From Zygaena filipendulae (taxonomy: Eukaryota > Arthropoda > Insecta > Lepidoptera > Zygaenidae): a stretch of 64,000 nucleotides of DNA. Within the stretch, counting starts at the first letter, position 1. Every line of letters starts with the position of its first letter. Made by a program: the position numbers and the translations under genes. The stretch covers positions 3,117,501 to 3,181,500 of the forward strand of contig OU015654.1 in assembly GCA_907165275.2 (NCBI GenBank). Reading direction: 5' to 3'. Below are positions 43,958-54,600 of this stretch, piece by piece. The notes below the pieces were generated by a model that saw only the letters and a list, made by a program, of their open reading frames with translations, was not told where the DNA came from and did not search any database.

Positions 43958-44279
43958 GGTAGACGCAAATAAAACCGGCCGGTTCGCATTCTTCGTTGTT
44001 CGTTGATCGGTTGGTTGTCAGGCATGTGCTAAAGCGAGAAACATACTATAAGACGCGACTTTCGGTCGCGAGTTCGCGACTGAAAGCCACGACTTACAAT
44101 GTGCACACCACGACGACAGTTATCCGAGTTGCCAGAACAGTTTAAACAAGTGACGCAACTACCGAAGGGCTAGACGGTGCCGTACCTACACCGGGATCCC
44201 CAAGCCTAGAGAGCCCTCGGACCCTGACCAGCAACTTTCGGAATCTACAATAAATAAACTTGTTTAAAACACGACTTCA
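43958..44279 (+). repeat. Possible solo LTR
   Basis: A GC-richer island with a TATA-like ACTATAAGACGCG (about 44046), a hairpin CTTTCGGTCGCGA / TCGCGACTGAAAG just downstream, and AATAAATAAA (about 44249) near its right edge. This is the order promoter, transcript start, poly(A) signal expected of an LTR. TG and CA edges are possible at 43958 and 44279, but I found no target duplication. Confidence 0.3.
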
Positions 44280-45050
44280 ATTATGGCAACTCATTTATAA
44301 GAAAGCCAAGCCAAGCAATAAATGCAAAGTGCCCTGCACTTAAAGATAAAGAGCTGATGATAAAGTAGCTTGGCATCTTTAAAGTAGTTATTTATTCTAT
44401 TTATATTTTGACTTGATCAAATCTAAACAGTTAGGGCCCCAGTTTTTTGCACCAGAGCCTTTGGTCACCTTGCTACGCCTCCGCGCTCGCGTCCTCTTAC
44501 TTATAGTACCTATGCATACTTTTTTACTAGTAGTATTATATTATTTATATTCTACGTAATGCTATTGACCGAATACAACGGAAGCCGCGACCGTACCTAA
44601 GTCGCGTCCTATAGTGTGTCCCGCATAAAACGGTTTAATATTTATTATCGTCCTAGATGTTCGTATGTCTAACGGCTGTTTAAATACGAACGCAGAATAT
44701 TATTAAAAATAAAATAAATTGACCAGCATTTGTCTATCTGCATAGATATATTGTAGATGTTTAAAAAAAAATGATAAATGAGATCTTGAAACTACCCAAA
44801 AGAGTTCTTAAATTTTCTGTCTGTCTGCAAAAGAACATCGCGTAATGACAAGTAACTGCAAGTGACGCATGAAATAGAATAGCATATTTACTGGATGATA
44901 TGTGAACGTGTTCCGTTTGGGGGCTGAATATCCAAAATACTATCTTAGTGCATTTATAAAAGCCAAAAGGAAGCATTGTGAAAAAACTTCAAGTTTTAGA
45001 GTCAGAGATTTAGGCTATGCAAGTAAGCATTGTCAGTCAGTAGGTATATG
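44280..45050. other. Intergenic, nothing recognised
   Basis: No gene or element ends seen. Confidence 0.45.
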
Positions 45051-45052
45051 TA

Positions 45053-45493
45053 GGGTAAAACCCGGATAGTTGCCACACTTTTCGAAATCATTTTATATCT
45101 CCCAGTACATAAATCAAAATATTTTATTTTTTAAACTGGCAAGTACTTTGGTTCTTTATCTACAAATTTATTAAATGTAAAAGACATTATCTTTGAAATT
45201 TCCAGAGTATTAGCGATTTCTACGGACCTCTACTTTTTGTGACATGTATCCCATATATATAAAATACATTTAGGATAGACGACCCGCCGGGAAACAAGGC
45301 ATCTATCCCGAAAAATCTTTGATCGCACCTTGCGTTCCCGTGCAATCGCACAGAGACATGAGACGCGGTCCACTTAATAGTAGTTGGAAAGTCTTTTAAT
45401 AGATAAATAAAATAGCACGCGATTCATCTGCGAAACTAGAGTAATTACGATCGGGGCAACTATACCCCCAGGGCAACTATCTTGGTTTTACCC
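45053..45493. mobile_element. 441-bp TA-flanked MITE (Tc1/mariner-type ends)
   Basis: Terminal inverted repeats GGGTAAAACCCGGATAGTTG and the complement of CAACTATCTTGGTTTTACCC, about 22 bp with two differences, lie directly inside TA on both sides (45051-45052 and 45494-45495). The interior is non-coding. TA duplication fits the Tc1/mariner superfamily. Confidence 0.85.
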
Positions 45494-45495
45494 TA

Positions 45496-46500
45496 TAGAC
45501 TTAGTTGAAGAATGAGATCTTCCTAATGGAGTAGATACTAATTGATATTGCTCAAGGTGACCGCATTGGTGGCTGGTGCATACGAGATTATTGAATCGTA
45601 TCGTACAATGCACCTGTCATGAGTTCTTGACTACGCTCACTGTGCTTCGTATAAATACTTGACTGACATATTTGTTCTCTAAACTATATGAAGATAACAT
45701 GTCCCTACATTTTGAAATGTAGACAACATTTCGAAACGATTAATTGAATATGTCTAACACGTTTTTCTTGGAGGATAACCTTTGATAAAGCATGTTAATT
45801 TTTTTTCTTACATCAATGAGGATAAAACATTATTTATCCTTAACAAAATAAAGGCATTATACCAGGTAAGGTAAAGAACAGAATTCGCGTAATTTTATCT
45901 CGTTACAACACACATAAGGTATCTATGAGTCTAATGGGCTTTAAGGATTTAGATGAAAGGCATACAAATGTCGATATCGATATCTCGATATTCACGCAAG
46001 TTGATCATAGTTTGAACTTCTACTTTTGAAATCCGATTTCGTTTTTTTTTTTTAATTGAGATAAAGTCTATTATTATTCGTATATAAATCCGTGACAAAA
46101 AGTTTATTATGCGTGATTGAGTCACAAACATAACAGGATACGCTTTCAAGATATCCTGCCTTCGCTCATTGCACTGAAAAATAGCATCAGTAGGTATAGT
46201 CGTGTTTGGGGTCGTTTGTTTTAGTTTAGTTTAGTTTAGTTAAGGCTATAACTTGATAATGTAAGTGTATTTAAATAAATACTTTTAATTTTTTTTATTC
46301 TGAACAAATAAATTGAGATACGTAAGCGTCATATCATATCATCTCACTGTCATTAGATTATTTTATCATGTCAGGACATTGCAATAAGTAGGTGGTACAC
46401 CTTACTTATATCTTATTTAATTTTGTTACGTTTCCTATCGTATTTTATTAGTTTTATTGTTTTATTTATTTTATTCCATGTTTCCAACACCAGCAATGTG
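45496..46500. other. Intergenic, nothing recognised
   Basis: A TTTAG run (about 46222-46245) is a short microsatellite. No gene. Confidence 0.45.
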
Positions 46501-46735
46501 TTCATTGATGTATCTAGGGTTATTTTTCAGGGGGGGCCTGGCCCCTGACATGTTATGCCCGATGCGGAATTCTGTAGGTACTGACATTAAGTTTTGAAAA
46601 GTCGTCTGAAATTAGTTATCAGTATTATAGAATTTCGAATCAGTAGCCCAACATCCTGGGGTGGGCACTAGACCATCCTGGGGTGGGCACGGCCCACCCG
46701 GCTCCCCCCCTATATACGCCTATGAATGTGTTTTA
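46501..46735. repeat. Possible degenerate transposon with short inverted ends
   Basis: CATTGATGTATCTAGGG at the left faces CCCTATATACGCCTATGAATG at the right, an imperfect inverted pair. Inside, CATCCTGGGGTGGGCAC is directly repeated (about 46650 and 46674). Identity unknown. Confidence 0.35.
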
Positions 46736-46741
46736 AACTAC

Positions 46742-47065
46742 ACTAGCTATTCCTCCACGGTTTCACCTGCGTTAATTTCGGACTTCCCGGGGGAACTCCG
46801 GGACATAAGTACTCTATGTCCTTGTCTGTACCGCTGACTACATATTGTACGTACATAGGTATGCAAAATTTAATGCAGTTTTTCCGCCTTTTTCAACAAT
46901 TACTTATTATCGTTATATTTCAAACAATTTATCGACGAATTTTATACCTAAACCTTCCTCATGAATCACTATCTATTGTTGAAAACCGCATGAAAATCCA
47001 TTCGAGTATATCGAGAACAGACACACAGATGAGACAGACTGACAGGCGCGGCGACTGCATTTTGT
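46742..47065 (-). mobile_element. Helitron-like element, mixed body
   Basis: Begins CACTAGCTATTCCTCCACGG, has TACTCTATGTCCTTGTCTG, then switches to a third-subfamily tail (GAAAACCGCATGAAAATCC, ACAGACTGACAGGCGCGGC). Confidence 0.65.
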
Positions 47066-49340
47066 AGTTGCCTTAGTATCAAGGCAAAAGTAAAAATAAA
47101 ATAGCGTAGCACTCAACCTTGATACAATTAACCTATCCATTGAATTTGTTGAGAAATAAAAGTATAAATAACAAACGTAATAAATAGATGTAAACTTCAT
47201 TATAAGACCGAGACATAGAAATTCACAGAATTCATTTTCTGGGAGAAAACTGGTTTTTATTTAATTGTTTAATTTGTTTACAAATAAGTAGGTAGGTACC
47301 TTCATAATAATATAAAAATGTTCCGTTATATAACGACTTATACAAAATAGTTTGATGAAACAACAGTTTATTATACTGAATGGTACCGATTTTTATTATT
47401 ATTTTTTATTTAGATATTAATGACAAAATTCTGCTGACGAGAGAGCTAATTTTTAATGTAAGTAATGTATAAAAATCAATCAATCCATTCAATCTAACTT
47501 CTTGTCAAATTTTATCGAAATTTATTCAGCGATGTAGGCGTGAAAAGGTAACAGGAAAGTAATGCTAAAGGTAACTTTCGTATTTATAATATTATAAGTT
47601 TATTTATCAGATAGACTCACAATACATTTTCTATTTTTGTATTTTCTTTGAGAAGCTACGATAGTATCGCTACAGAAGGTCATTGTAAGCCTGACACGAT
47701 CAGTCGTGCAATACGTTCCTAAAACACAGTATAGAACAAAGTCGCTTCCCGCTGTCTGTCTGTCTATGTATGTTTACATCTTTAAAACTAACGCAACAGA
47801 TTTTTATTTTTACCAGTAGATAGAGTGATTCATAAGGAAGGTTTATATTTGTATTTTATCTTGGATTTTCCGCGGTAACTCCGAAATTACCGCGGGAATT
47901 CCAACATAAAATGTAGATATATAAACAGGTTTTATTTTAAATGAATTCGTTCCTACAAAATGTATGTAAAAACTTAAGCTACAGACTCCTTGACAGTATT
48001 TGCAACGAAACATGTTCGAAAATGCGTTGTAATTATTGAATAGGTACCTACCTACATGAGACCAGTTTGTGAATTGAATGAACTTTTGGTAGGTAGGTCC
48101 CATTTTAGTGAGTGAAGGCTTTAATACCGTGAATAGCAGGTTGTCTCAGAAAGCTGGTACAATTTTATGCTTTCTGACTTAAAACTTGAAAATATTTACA
48201 CATATGTGAGAAGACGATAGTGAAATTAATTTCTTGAATAAAAAAAAAACACTTGAAACCACCATCGAGATCCTGACTTTACACCTTTGCCAGATAACCT
48301 ACCAGTAAAAATTTTGATTGAAATTTTCAAAATTGAAAATTTATAATACCTACCTAGTTCTAACCGAACGGAATGCAATAAAAAAATCGTTAAAGTTCGC
48401 GTTATTTTCTTCCAATCCTATCGGTTTTGCGATAACGACAAAATTTTACACCTCATATTTATATTTTTATGAACCGTAACAATATTGTGTAATAAATTTT
48501 TTTTATACGTAAAGTAATTAAAAAGAAATTGGAAAATATTGTATAGTAAACTTCTCTATATTGTTGTCAGGCAAGTAACCAAAGGAACCTTATAGAATTG
48601 TTTGAGAGATTGTTGCCAGTTGCCACAATCACAGTGAATCTACTATCCTTATCCTTAGCGCGGGTTTGCTCGCAGACCAAAGGTGACATGATTGCTTGAA
48701 TTTCAATGATAACAATGCCTGAACGCTAACAATGTGGCGGGACTTCGCTGTCAAAGTATACAAATCGAGATATACAATATAAAAATCAGGACTTTTCGTT
48801 AAATGTAGTACAATATTATTGAATATTACCTGTGCCAGTAGTGAACGCTCAAATTAATTAAATTGCAATAAATAAAACGTGCCTTTACCTTCAATAAACG
48901 CACGCTTAATAATCTGGGGGTACGGTAGTGCCCCCGCCAAGACGAGCCAGCAAAGCGCAAGGGCACTACCTACCTTTTCTCGAAGCGTTTCGTCGTTTTT
49001 TTGAACCCTTGTAACTTGGGTCTGGATTATACCAGATAAACAAAATTTTCGGAATATGTTGTCAATAGCAGATTTATTAAATGTATAAAGTTTTAATTGT
49101 ATAGCTCCCATCCTTTAGATTTTATTGATATCTAAAAAACCTCGATTTCGTCACTGACTCACTGATGATCATCAAAATTCTTAGGGTACTTCCTAATGTC
49201 CTAGAAAGCTGAAATTTGGTATGTAAGCTAGTATTAGTAAACAAACAACAAAAAAATTATAAAACTTGTAACTTTTATCTCCCAACCCCTTAAATTAGGG
49301 GATGGAAGTTTGTATGAGACTTCTGCAATTTTGACTTACA
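47066..49340. other. Intergenic, almost nothing recognised
   Basis: A Helitron scrap lies at about 47862-47912 (TCCGCGGTAACTCCGAAATTACCGCGGG). A 10-bp stem GGTAGTGCCC/GGGCACTACC lies at about 48927-48971. Frames of up to 86 codons show no domain. Confidence 0.45.
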
Positions 49341-49352
49341 AAAAGAAATGAA

Positions 49353-49798
49353 ATCCCAACAAAAACATTTTCATGTAAAATGTTGCCAAGACGAGACCAT
49401 ATGCCAGCACTTTCAAAAAGTTATCAGATCTTATGTAGAGCCAAGCTTCTAACTCTACACGCCTTAACTCTACAAGGTCTAACTTCACAAACTCTACACC
49501 TTAGCCAAAATATGTGGCTTGGCCGTTTCGTTACTACAAAGAACTATTATTATATAACAGAAAAGTAATGAAAAATGGACCAATTTTTCACCTTAGGGCC
49601 TAAGGGCCATGTGAATGTAGCGAAATGGTCAATGGTCATATTTTGGCTAAGGTGTAGAGTTTGTGAAGTTAGACCTTGTAGAGTTAAGGCGTGTAGAGTT
49701 AGAAGCTTGGCTCTACATAAGATCTGATAACTTTTTGAAAGTGCTGGCATATGGTCTCGTCTTGGCAACATTTTACATGAAAATGTTTTTGTTGGGAT
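49353..49798. repeat. Perfect 162-bp inverted repeat with 122-bp spacer
   Basis: 49353-49514 and 49637-49798 are exact reverse complements by base-by-base reading. Each arm contains several AACTCTACA words. Identical 45-residue translations on the two strands are a by-product. It could fold as a long hairpin in single-stranded DNA or RNA. It may be the ends of a transposon with long inverted repeats, but no target duplication was found. Confidence 0.95.
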
Positions 49799-50738
49799 CC
49801 CCTTTTCCCTGAAAGTTTGTGCCGTACCATAAAACGGAACATTTTCGCGGAATACATCCTCTGAGGCTCTACAGTCAAGACGTCCCGCTTCTGGCGGGAC
49901 AACTGACAACCCTAGCAGAGAGTGTGGTCCTCCATTTCCTACGATCCTTACACACCAAAGATAATAATTTATAATCGCTACGCTTCGTGTCGTCCACATT
50001 TCTTCTTCTTCTTTAATTAATTAATTCATTCTCAAACGCGCCTGTCAGTTGTTATACTTGGTCTTTGGTTTTACGAAGACGTCCTCCACCTAATATACTA
50101 GTACCTATATATCATTAGACATCCTCTTCTGACCATATTATTGTCGTATCTGATTAGTATTTGAAAATAACCGGAGACGACTTCTTTTGTTTTTGTAAGT
50201 TATTTTGATACTTTACGTACAACTACATTGTACAAGCAGGTGATGGCAGTGCGCACTTATTTTTTGTATCTAGCAAAATTACCTCTGTGTGATATTCCTC
50301 ATATTCATCTATTCGTTTCCTTGTGTGAACCAATGTATGAATTTGAATGAAACTTACATGTATTTAGGTTATTTTGTCCTGGGATAACTTTTTACATATC
50401 CTCAATGTGGAGGTCATACATGGAGGATGTCCCGAACTTTGTACGGGTGAAACCGCTGCCAAAAGCTAGTGAACAATATGAATATTTGTAATAGTAATAG
50501 AATAGTCAAAGTTTTTTTAACAGTTTTTTTTTGCACGTAGGAGTAATTTTTTACTGATGGTTGGTCATTGAATTCTATTAAGGTCAGATCAAACTCGATC
50601 CTACTATTCAATAAACAAAAAACAAATCAACTCAAACACGTTCTTAGTTCGCCTTCGGGCTAGCTAATTAACGGTACTTTTAATAATTTAACTAAAATTC
50701 ATCTTTTTTATCTTTCAACTTCAGCTGATGTTATAATC
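49799..50738. other. Intergenic, nothing recognised
   Basis: No gene. GCTACGATCCTTACACACC-like wording at about 49938 recurs at about 9294, hinting at an old repeat. Confidence 0.45.
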
Positions 50739-50937
50739 AATACTAATATTATAAAGAGTAAAGATTTTTGTTTGTTTGTTTGTTACAGTTTAACATAAAA
50801 ATTACTGGACCGATTTCAAAAATTCTTTCACCATTAGAAAGCTACAGTATCCCTGAGTAATTTAGGTTATATTGTAATCCGGAATTCCCGCGGGAACTGC
50901 GAAATTATCGCGGACGAAACCGCGTGGGACAGCTTGT
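50739..50937 (+). mobile_element. Helitron-like element (second subfamily)
   Basis: AATACTAATATTATAAAGAG start, TTTGTTTGTTTGTTACAG, and a hairpin with one mismatch before GACAGCTTGT. Confidence 0.78.
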
Positions 50938-50943
50938 TTTAAA

Positions 50944-51141
50944 TTCTACTAATATTATAAATGTGAATGTTTGAATGTTTGGAGGTTTGTTACTCAATCA
51001 CGCAAAAACGGCTGAACGGATTTGGATGAAATTTGCCATGCACGTTGTCAGGGGTACAGAGAAGGACATAAGGTACGTTTTATCCCGGAATTCCCGCGGG
51101 AACTCCGAAGTTATCGCGGGTGAAACCGCGGGGCACAGCCA
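50944..51141 (+). mobile_element. Helitron-like element (first subfamily)
   Basis: TTCTACTAATATTATAAATG start, CACGTTGTCAGGGGTACAGAG, hairpin CGCGGGTGAAACCGCG, end GCACAGCCAGT. It lies six bases after a second-subfamily copy in the same orientation. Confidence 0.82.
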
Positions 51142-51142
51142 G

Positions 51143-51509
51143 TAAAATAATAAATGTACTACATCTTTGAAACACATTTACAGTTTAACATGTTATGCAA
51201 CTTCCTCCTTTCTGTTTATAAAAATCTCCCGATTACCCCTTTAAAATGATGATTATAATATCAATAACTGTTAAAATATGGTCCTTCGACCCAGATTTAA
51301 AAAAAACTTACCGTTTTGGTGTTAAGGTGCTCTCTTATGCCGGTGATGCCGTCACGTCACCACTCTTGACTCTCTCGTCTGTGCGTGCCAGTTGTGTACT
51401 GTGTGTGATTTTTTTTTAAACTATATTTCTTTATAATTATGTCTTCATTTCTACTATCAACTGTTTTAAAATTGTTCTCTTTGTCCACAGATAAAAGCAA
51501 AGAGTAAAC
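51143..51509 (+). promoter_or_regulatory. Ctns: Likely promoter and 5' UTR region of cystinosin
   Basis: Lies directly upstream of the first coding exon. CGTCACGTCACC (about 51350) resembles a CRE half-site pair and GCCAGTTGTG (about 51388) is close to an arthropod initiator. A pyrimidine-rich tract followed by GTCCACAG ends at 51490, so the ATG-bearing exon may begin at 51491 after a short non-coding first exon. No TATA box is seen. This is inference from position and motifs. Confidence 0.4.
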
Positions 51510-51612
51510 ATGGCGCTTGTCAGCACAGTATTAACATCACGAGGGGCCGCTCAGTCTAGTCATAGAATAAGCATGTGTTTTATACATGTAGTCTTAGCCA
51601 TGTTACTATTAG
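51510..51612 (+). CDS. Ctns: Ctns coding exon 1: signal peptide
   Basis: 34 codons plus one base, ending AG|GTGAGT. The frame continues openly for 26 codons past the donor, into Helitron sequence, but the strong donor and the phase of exon 2 support the splice. The hydrophobic core [11 protein letters not shown] continues into IPSAYS of exon 2, a likely cleavage point. Confidence 0.85.
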
Positions 51613-54600
51613 GTGAGTTACTATTAATAATGACTATAGTTACTACTGTTTATATTATTACCAGCTGTTCCCCGGAGTTCCACCCGCGTTAACTAAGGAG
51701 TTCCCGAGGTAATCCTTACTAAAATTATAAATGCGAGAGTGAGTTTGTTTGTTAGTTACGCTTTCACGGCTTAACGGTTCAACCGATCATCATGAAAGCA
51801 TACACGTTGTCAGGGGTACAGAGAAGGACATAGGGTAACTTTCTTCCCGGAATTCCCGCGGGAACTCCGAAATTACCGCGGGTGAAACAGCAGGGCGCAG
51901 CTAGTTATGAAATAAAAAGGACCCTATGTGCTTCTCTCATCTCTGTAGTTCCCTTGACAACGTGTACGCAAAATTTCATGATGATCGGTTGAGTAGTTAG
52001 ACATAGACATAGACATAACTTTATTTGGCATCACAAAATTTCTTAAAAATAATACATGCATCAAATTTAAAATGAATCGTATATAGTTTCCGTGATGCCA
52101 AAATGGACACCGTCTCAGCATAATATGCTGTCGCATAAGGTGCGCCAGCGCTGGTTTTCAGCGGAGCCCATACGGCGCGGGGATGCGTCCGCGCGATGCC
52201 CGATCGTAAGTTAAGGCATGAAAGCGTAACCAACAAACAAACTCGCATTTATAATATTAGTAAAGATACCACCTATAAATTGCTCCCGCGGGAATCAATT
52301 GCGGTTTTTAAACGAATTTAAATTATAAAGAATTTTAACCGTACACTAAAAGATGGATCTTGGTTTCAAAACTAGTTTTCATTGTTCGTTCTGAATGCTT
52401 GTGAACTTGTTTTATATAGACAATGAGTACGAATTTATGGGGTTTTTTACATATTATGAGCAAAAACTTGTTTGAATATTATTATAGAATTTTTGATACC
52501 TACCGAACGTTGATGAAACGAATTGATATGATCAAATGTTTATTCAGTTGTTTTGAAATTCTATTTATTGTTATTTTCAGGTATACCAAGTGCATATTCT
52601 CAGATAGAAAAATTGTACGTCAGCGAAACAGATCTTACTTTACTGGTTGAAGGGTCGGCTTCTTTGAAGTTAATTCAAGTGTAAGTATATGATATACACA
52701 CAATCTATTAAAAGTAGATGATGGGGATATTACCTAATAATAATTAATGTTCAAATTGGAAGTGCAATCAATATGTGAAATAATAATAATTATATTATAC
52801 CGCTCGCGCTCGCTATCATGATAAATTTACTTTTCATTACTGATACTCGGAAAGTAGGTCTGAAGTTGCCTGAGAAGCGGGTTGAAAGTAACACTTTTCA
52901 GCCCTAGGGAGAATCGCTTTCAACTGACAGCTGGATACTGCAGAAACTCAAGTTTCTTTTTATGTCATAGGGGGCATACTTACTGGCCAGTAGCACACCT
53001 AATGGTTGATTTATGTAAAATAAAATTCACTCATTTTTTTCTTTAGCTAATTCCTATTTTTATTTTGATTTTCCTTGCATTCGTAATGAAAAGCACAGTG
53101 TTATCCTCGGGAGAAAGACTACTTTACTTTCATCCCTAGGATAACAATGTACTATTTTTGTAAAGTAAATTATAATACTCCAGTACAAATAACAAAAACA
53201 AGTAGGTCGATACTTTTGACTTCGTGGTAATTTCTACGATTCTAATTCCAACAATATTATTGACTGAAGGTATGAACACGCGACAGCAAATACAATAGTA
53301 CATTGTTATCCTAGGGGTGAAAGTAACTTATTTAGTCCCGAGATGGGGTTTGGCCAATAGATCGAGGGATTAAATAAGTCTTTCTCCCGAGGATAACACT
53401 GTGCTTTTCATTACGAATGCAAGGAAAGTCTAAATAAAAATAGGAATTAGCTAAAGAAAAAAATGAGTGAATTTTATTTTACATAAATCAACCATTAGGT
53501 GTGCTACTGGCCAGTAAGTATGCCCCCTATGACATAAAAAGAAACTTGAGTTTCTGCAGTATCCAGCTGTCAGTTGAAAGCGATTCTCCCTAGGGCTGAA
53601 AAGGGTTACTTTCAACCCGCTTCTCAGGCAACTTCAGACCTACTTTCCGAGTATGAGTTATGAAAAAAACCTTTTTTATATTTACCTATACCAATATTCA
53701 TATAGTACGGACCGCCAAGAGGGGATTTGTGGATTAGCTAAAGCGCGTCAGATGAACATAAGGGGGGTACCTTGCACCATGTTGAGTACCTCCACCAAAT
53801 ATAGGCCCTCTACACTGGTGGGTGCGTCTAGAATAACCGATCAGATTAGTAAAAAAAAATCGATAACTCGAAATACTCGAGCGCGTCAGATTAAGATATG
53901 GTGGGTTAATTACATAGTCAGAAGTATGTATATGAATTATCTGACCATTTGAACGTGACGTAAGGGAGTTAGAGGATCACAAACTTGCAAAAAAAAAACG
54001 CAACTTCGACATTCTCGAGCGCAGTTGATTTATTTTTTATTTTAAAGTAAATAACTCAAGGATAGCGGGAAAAATATAATCTGCCGATTTTCATAAGCCG
54101 AAGAAACAAAAATCGTCTTCGAATCGAACGAGCAGTTGCAGTGAAACATGTACCTATTCATATCTCTGTCTTTCTTTCTCTTTTACTTTTTCTCTATCTC
54201 TCACTCTCTCGCACCGTCCTCACACTACTTTCCGTCGCCATAACGTCATCACAGTATATCACGGCGCTAAACGTGTCAAATTATAACTTTTTTTGGTCGG
54301 TTAAAATACATATTAAAATAAGTTAAGGTAAGTATTACATCAAACTATAGGTTCACCTATAACCTTTCACTTTAATGTAATTATATATATTATATCATAA
54401 AGCTCATCACAAAACAACGCGTTCATGTTATTATATGTAAAACGCTCTGGCTTGTTTGTGCTTTAAAGTTAGTTGTGTGAATAATATTTTGTGAGCTTTT
54501 ACATATTTCATAGAAATATAAAGTGTGTTTTTTGTGAACAAGAAATAGCTCATAAAGTTATTAAACTTACGTCAGAAAGAAAAAAAAATCTTATAAATAA

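Larger units (their letters stand above)
51662..52264 (-). mobile_element. Helitron-like element broken by two later insertions (intron 1)
   Basis: The outer element starts at AGCTGTTCCCCGG, stops at 51712, resumes at 51905 (ATGAAATAAAAAGGACCC), stops near 51998, resumes near 52211 (TAAGGCATGAAAGCGTAAC) and ends TTTATAATATTAGTAAAG. It lies between Ctns exons 1 and 2. Confidence 0.85.

Noticed and set aside
46222..46245. Telomere-like TTAGG repeat
   Set aside because: The unit is TTTAG and there are only about four copies; it is a plain microsatellite.
49550..49999. 149-codon frame sharing 45 residues with a frame at 49380-49568
   Set aside because: The shared residues come from the exact inverted repeat, not from a duplicated gene.
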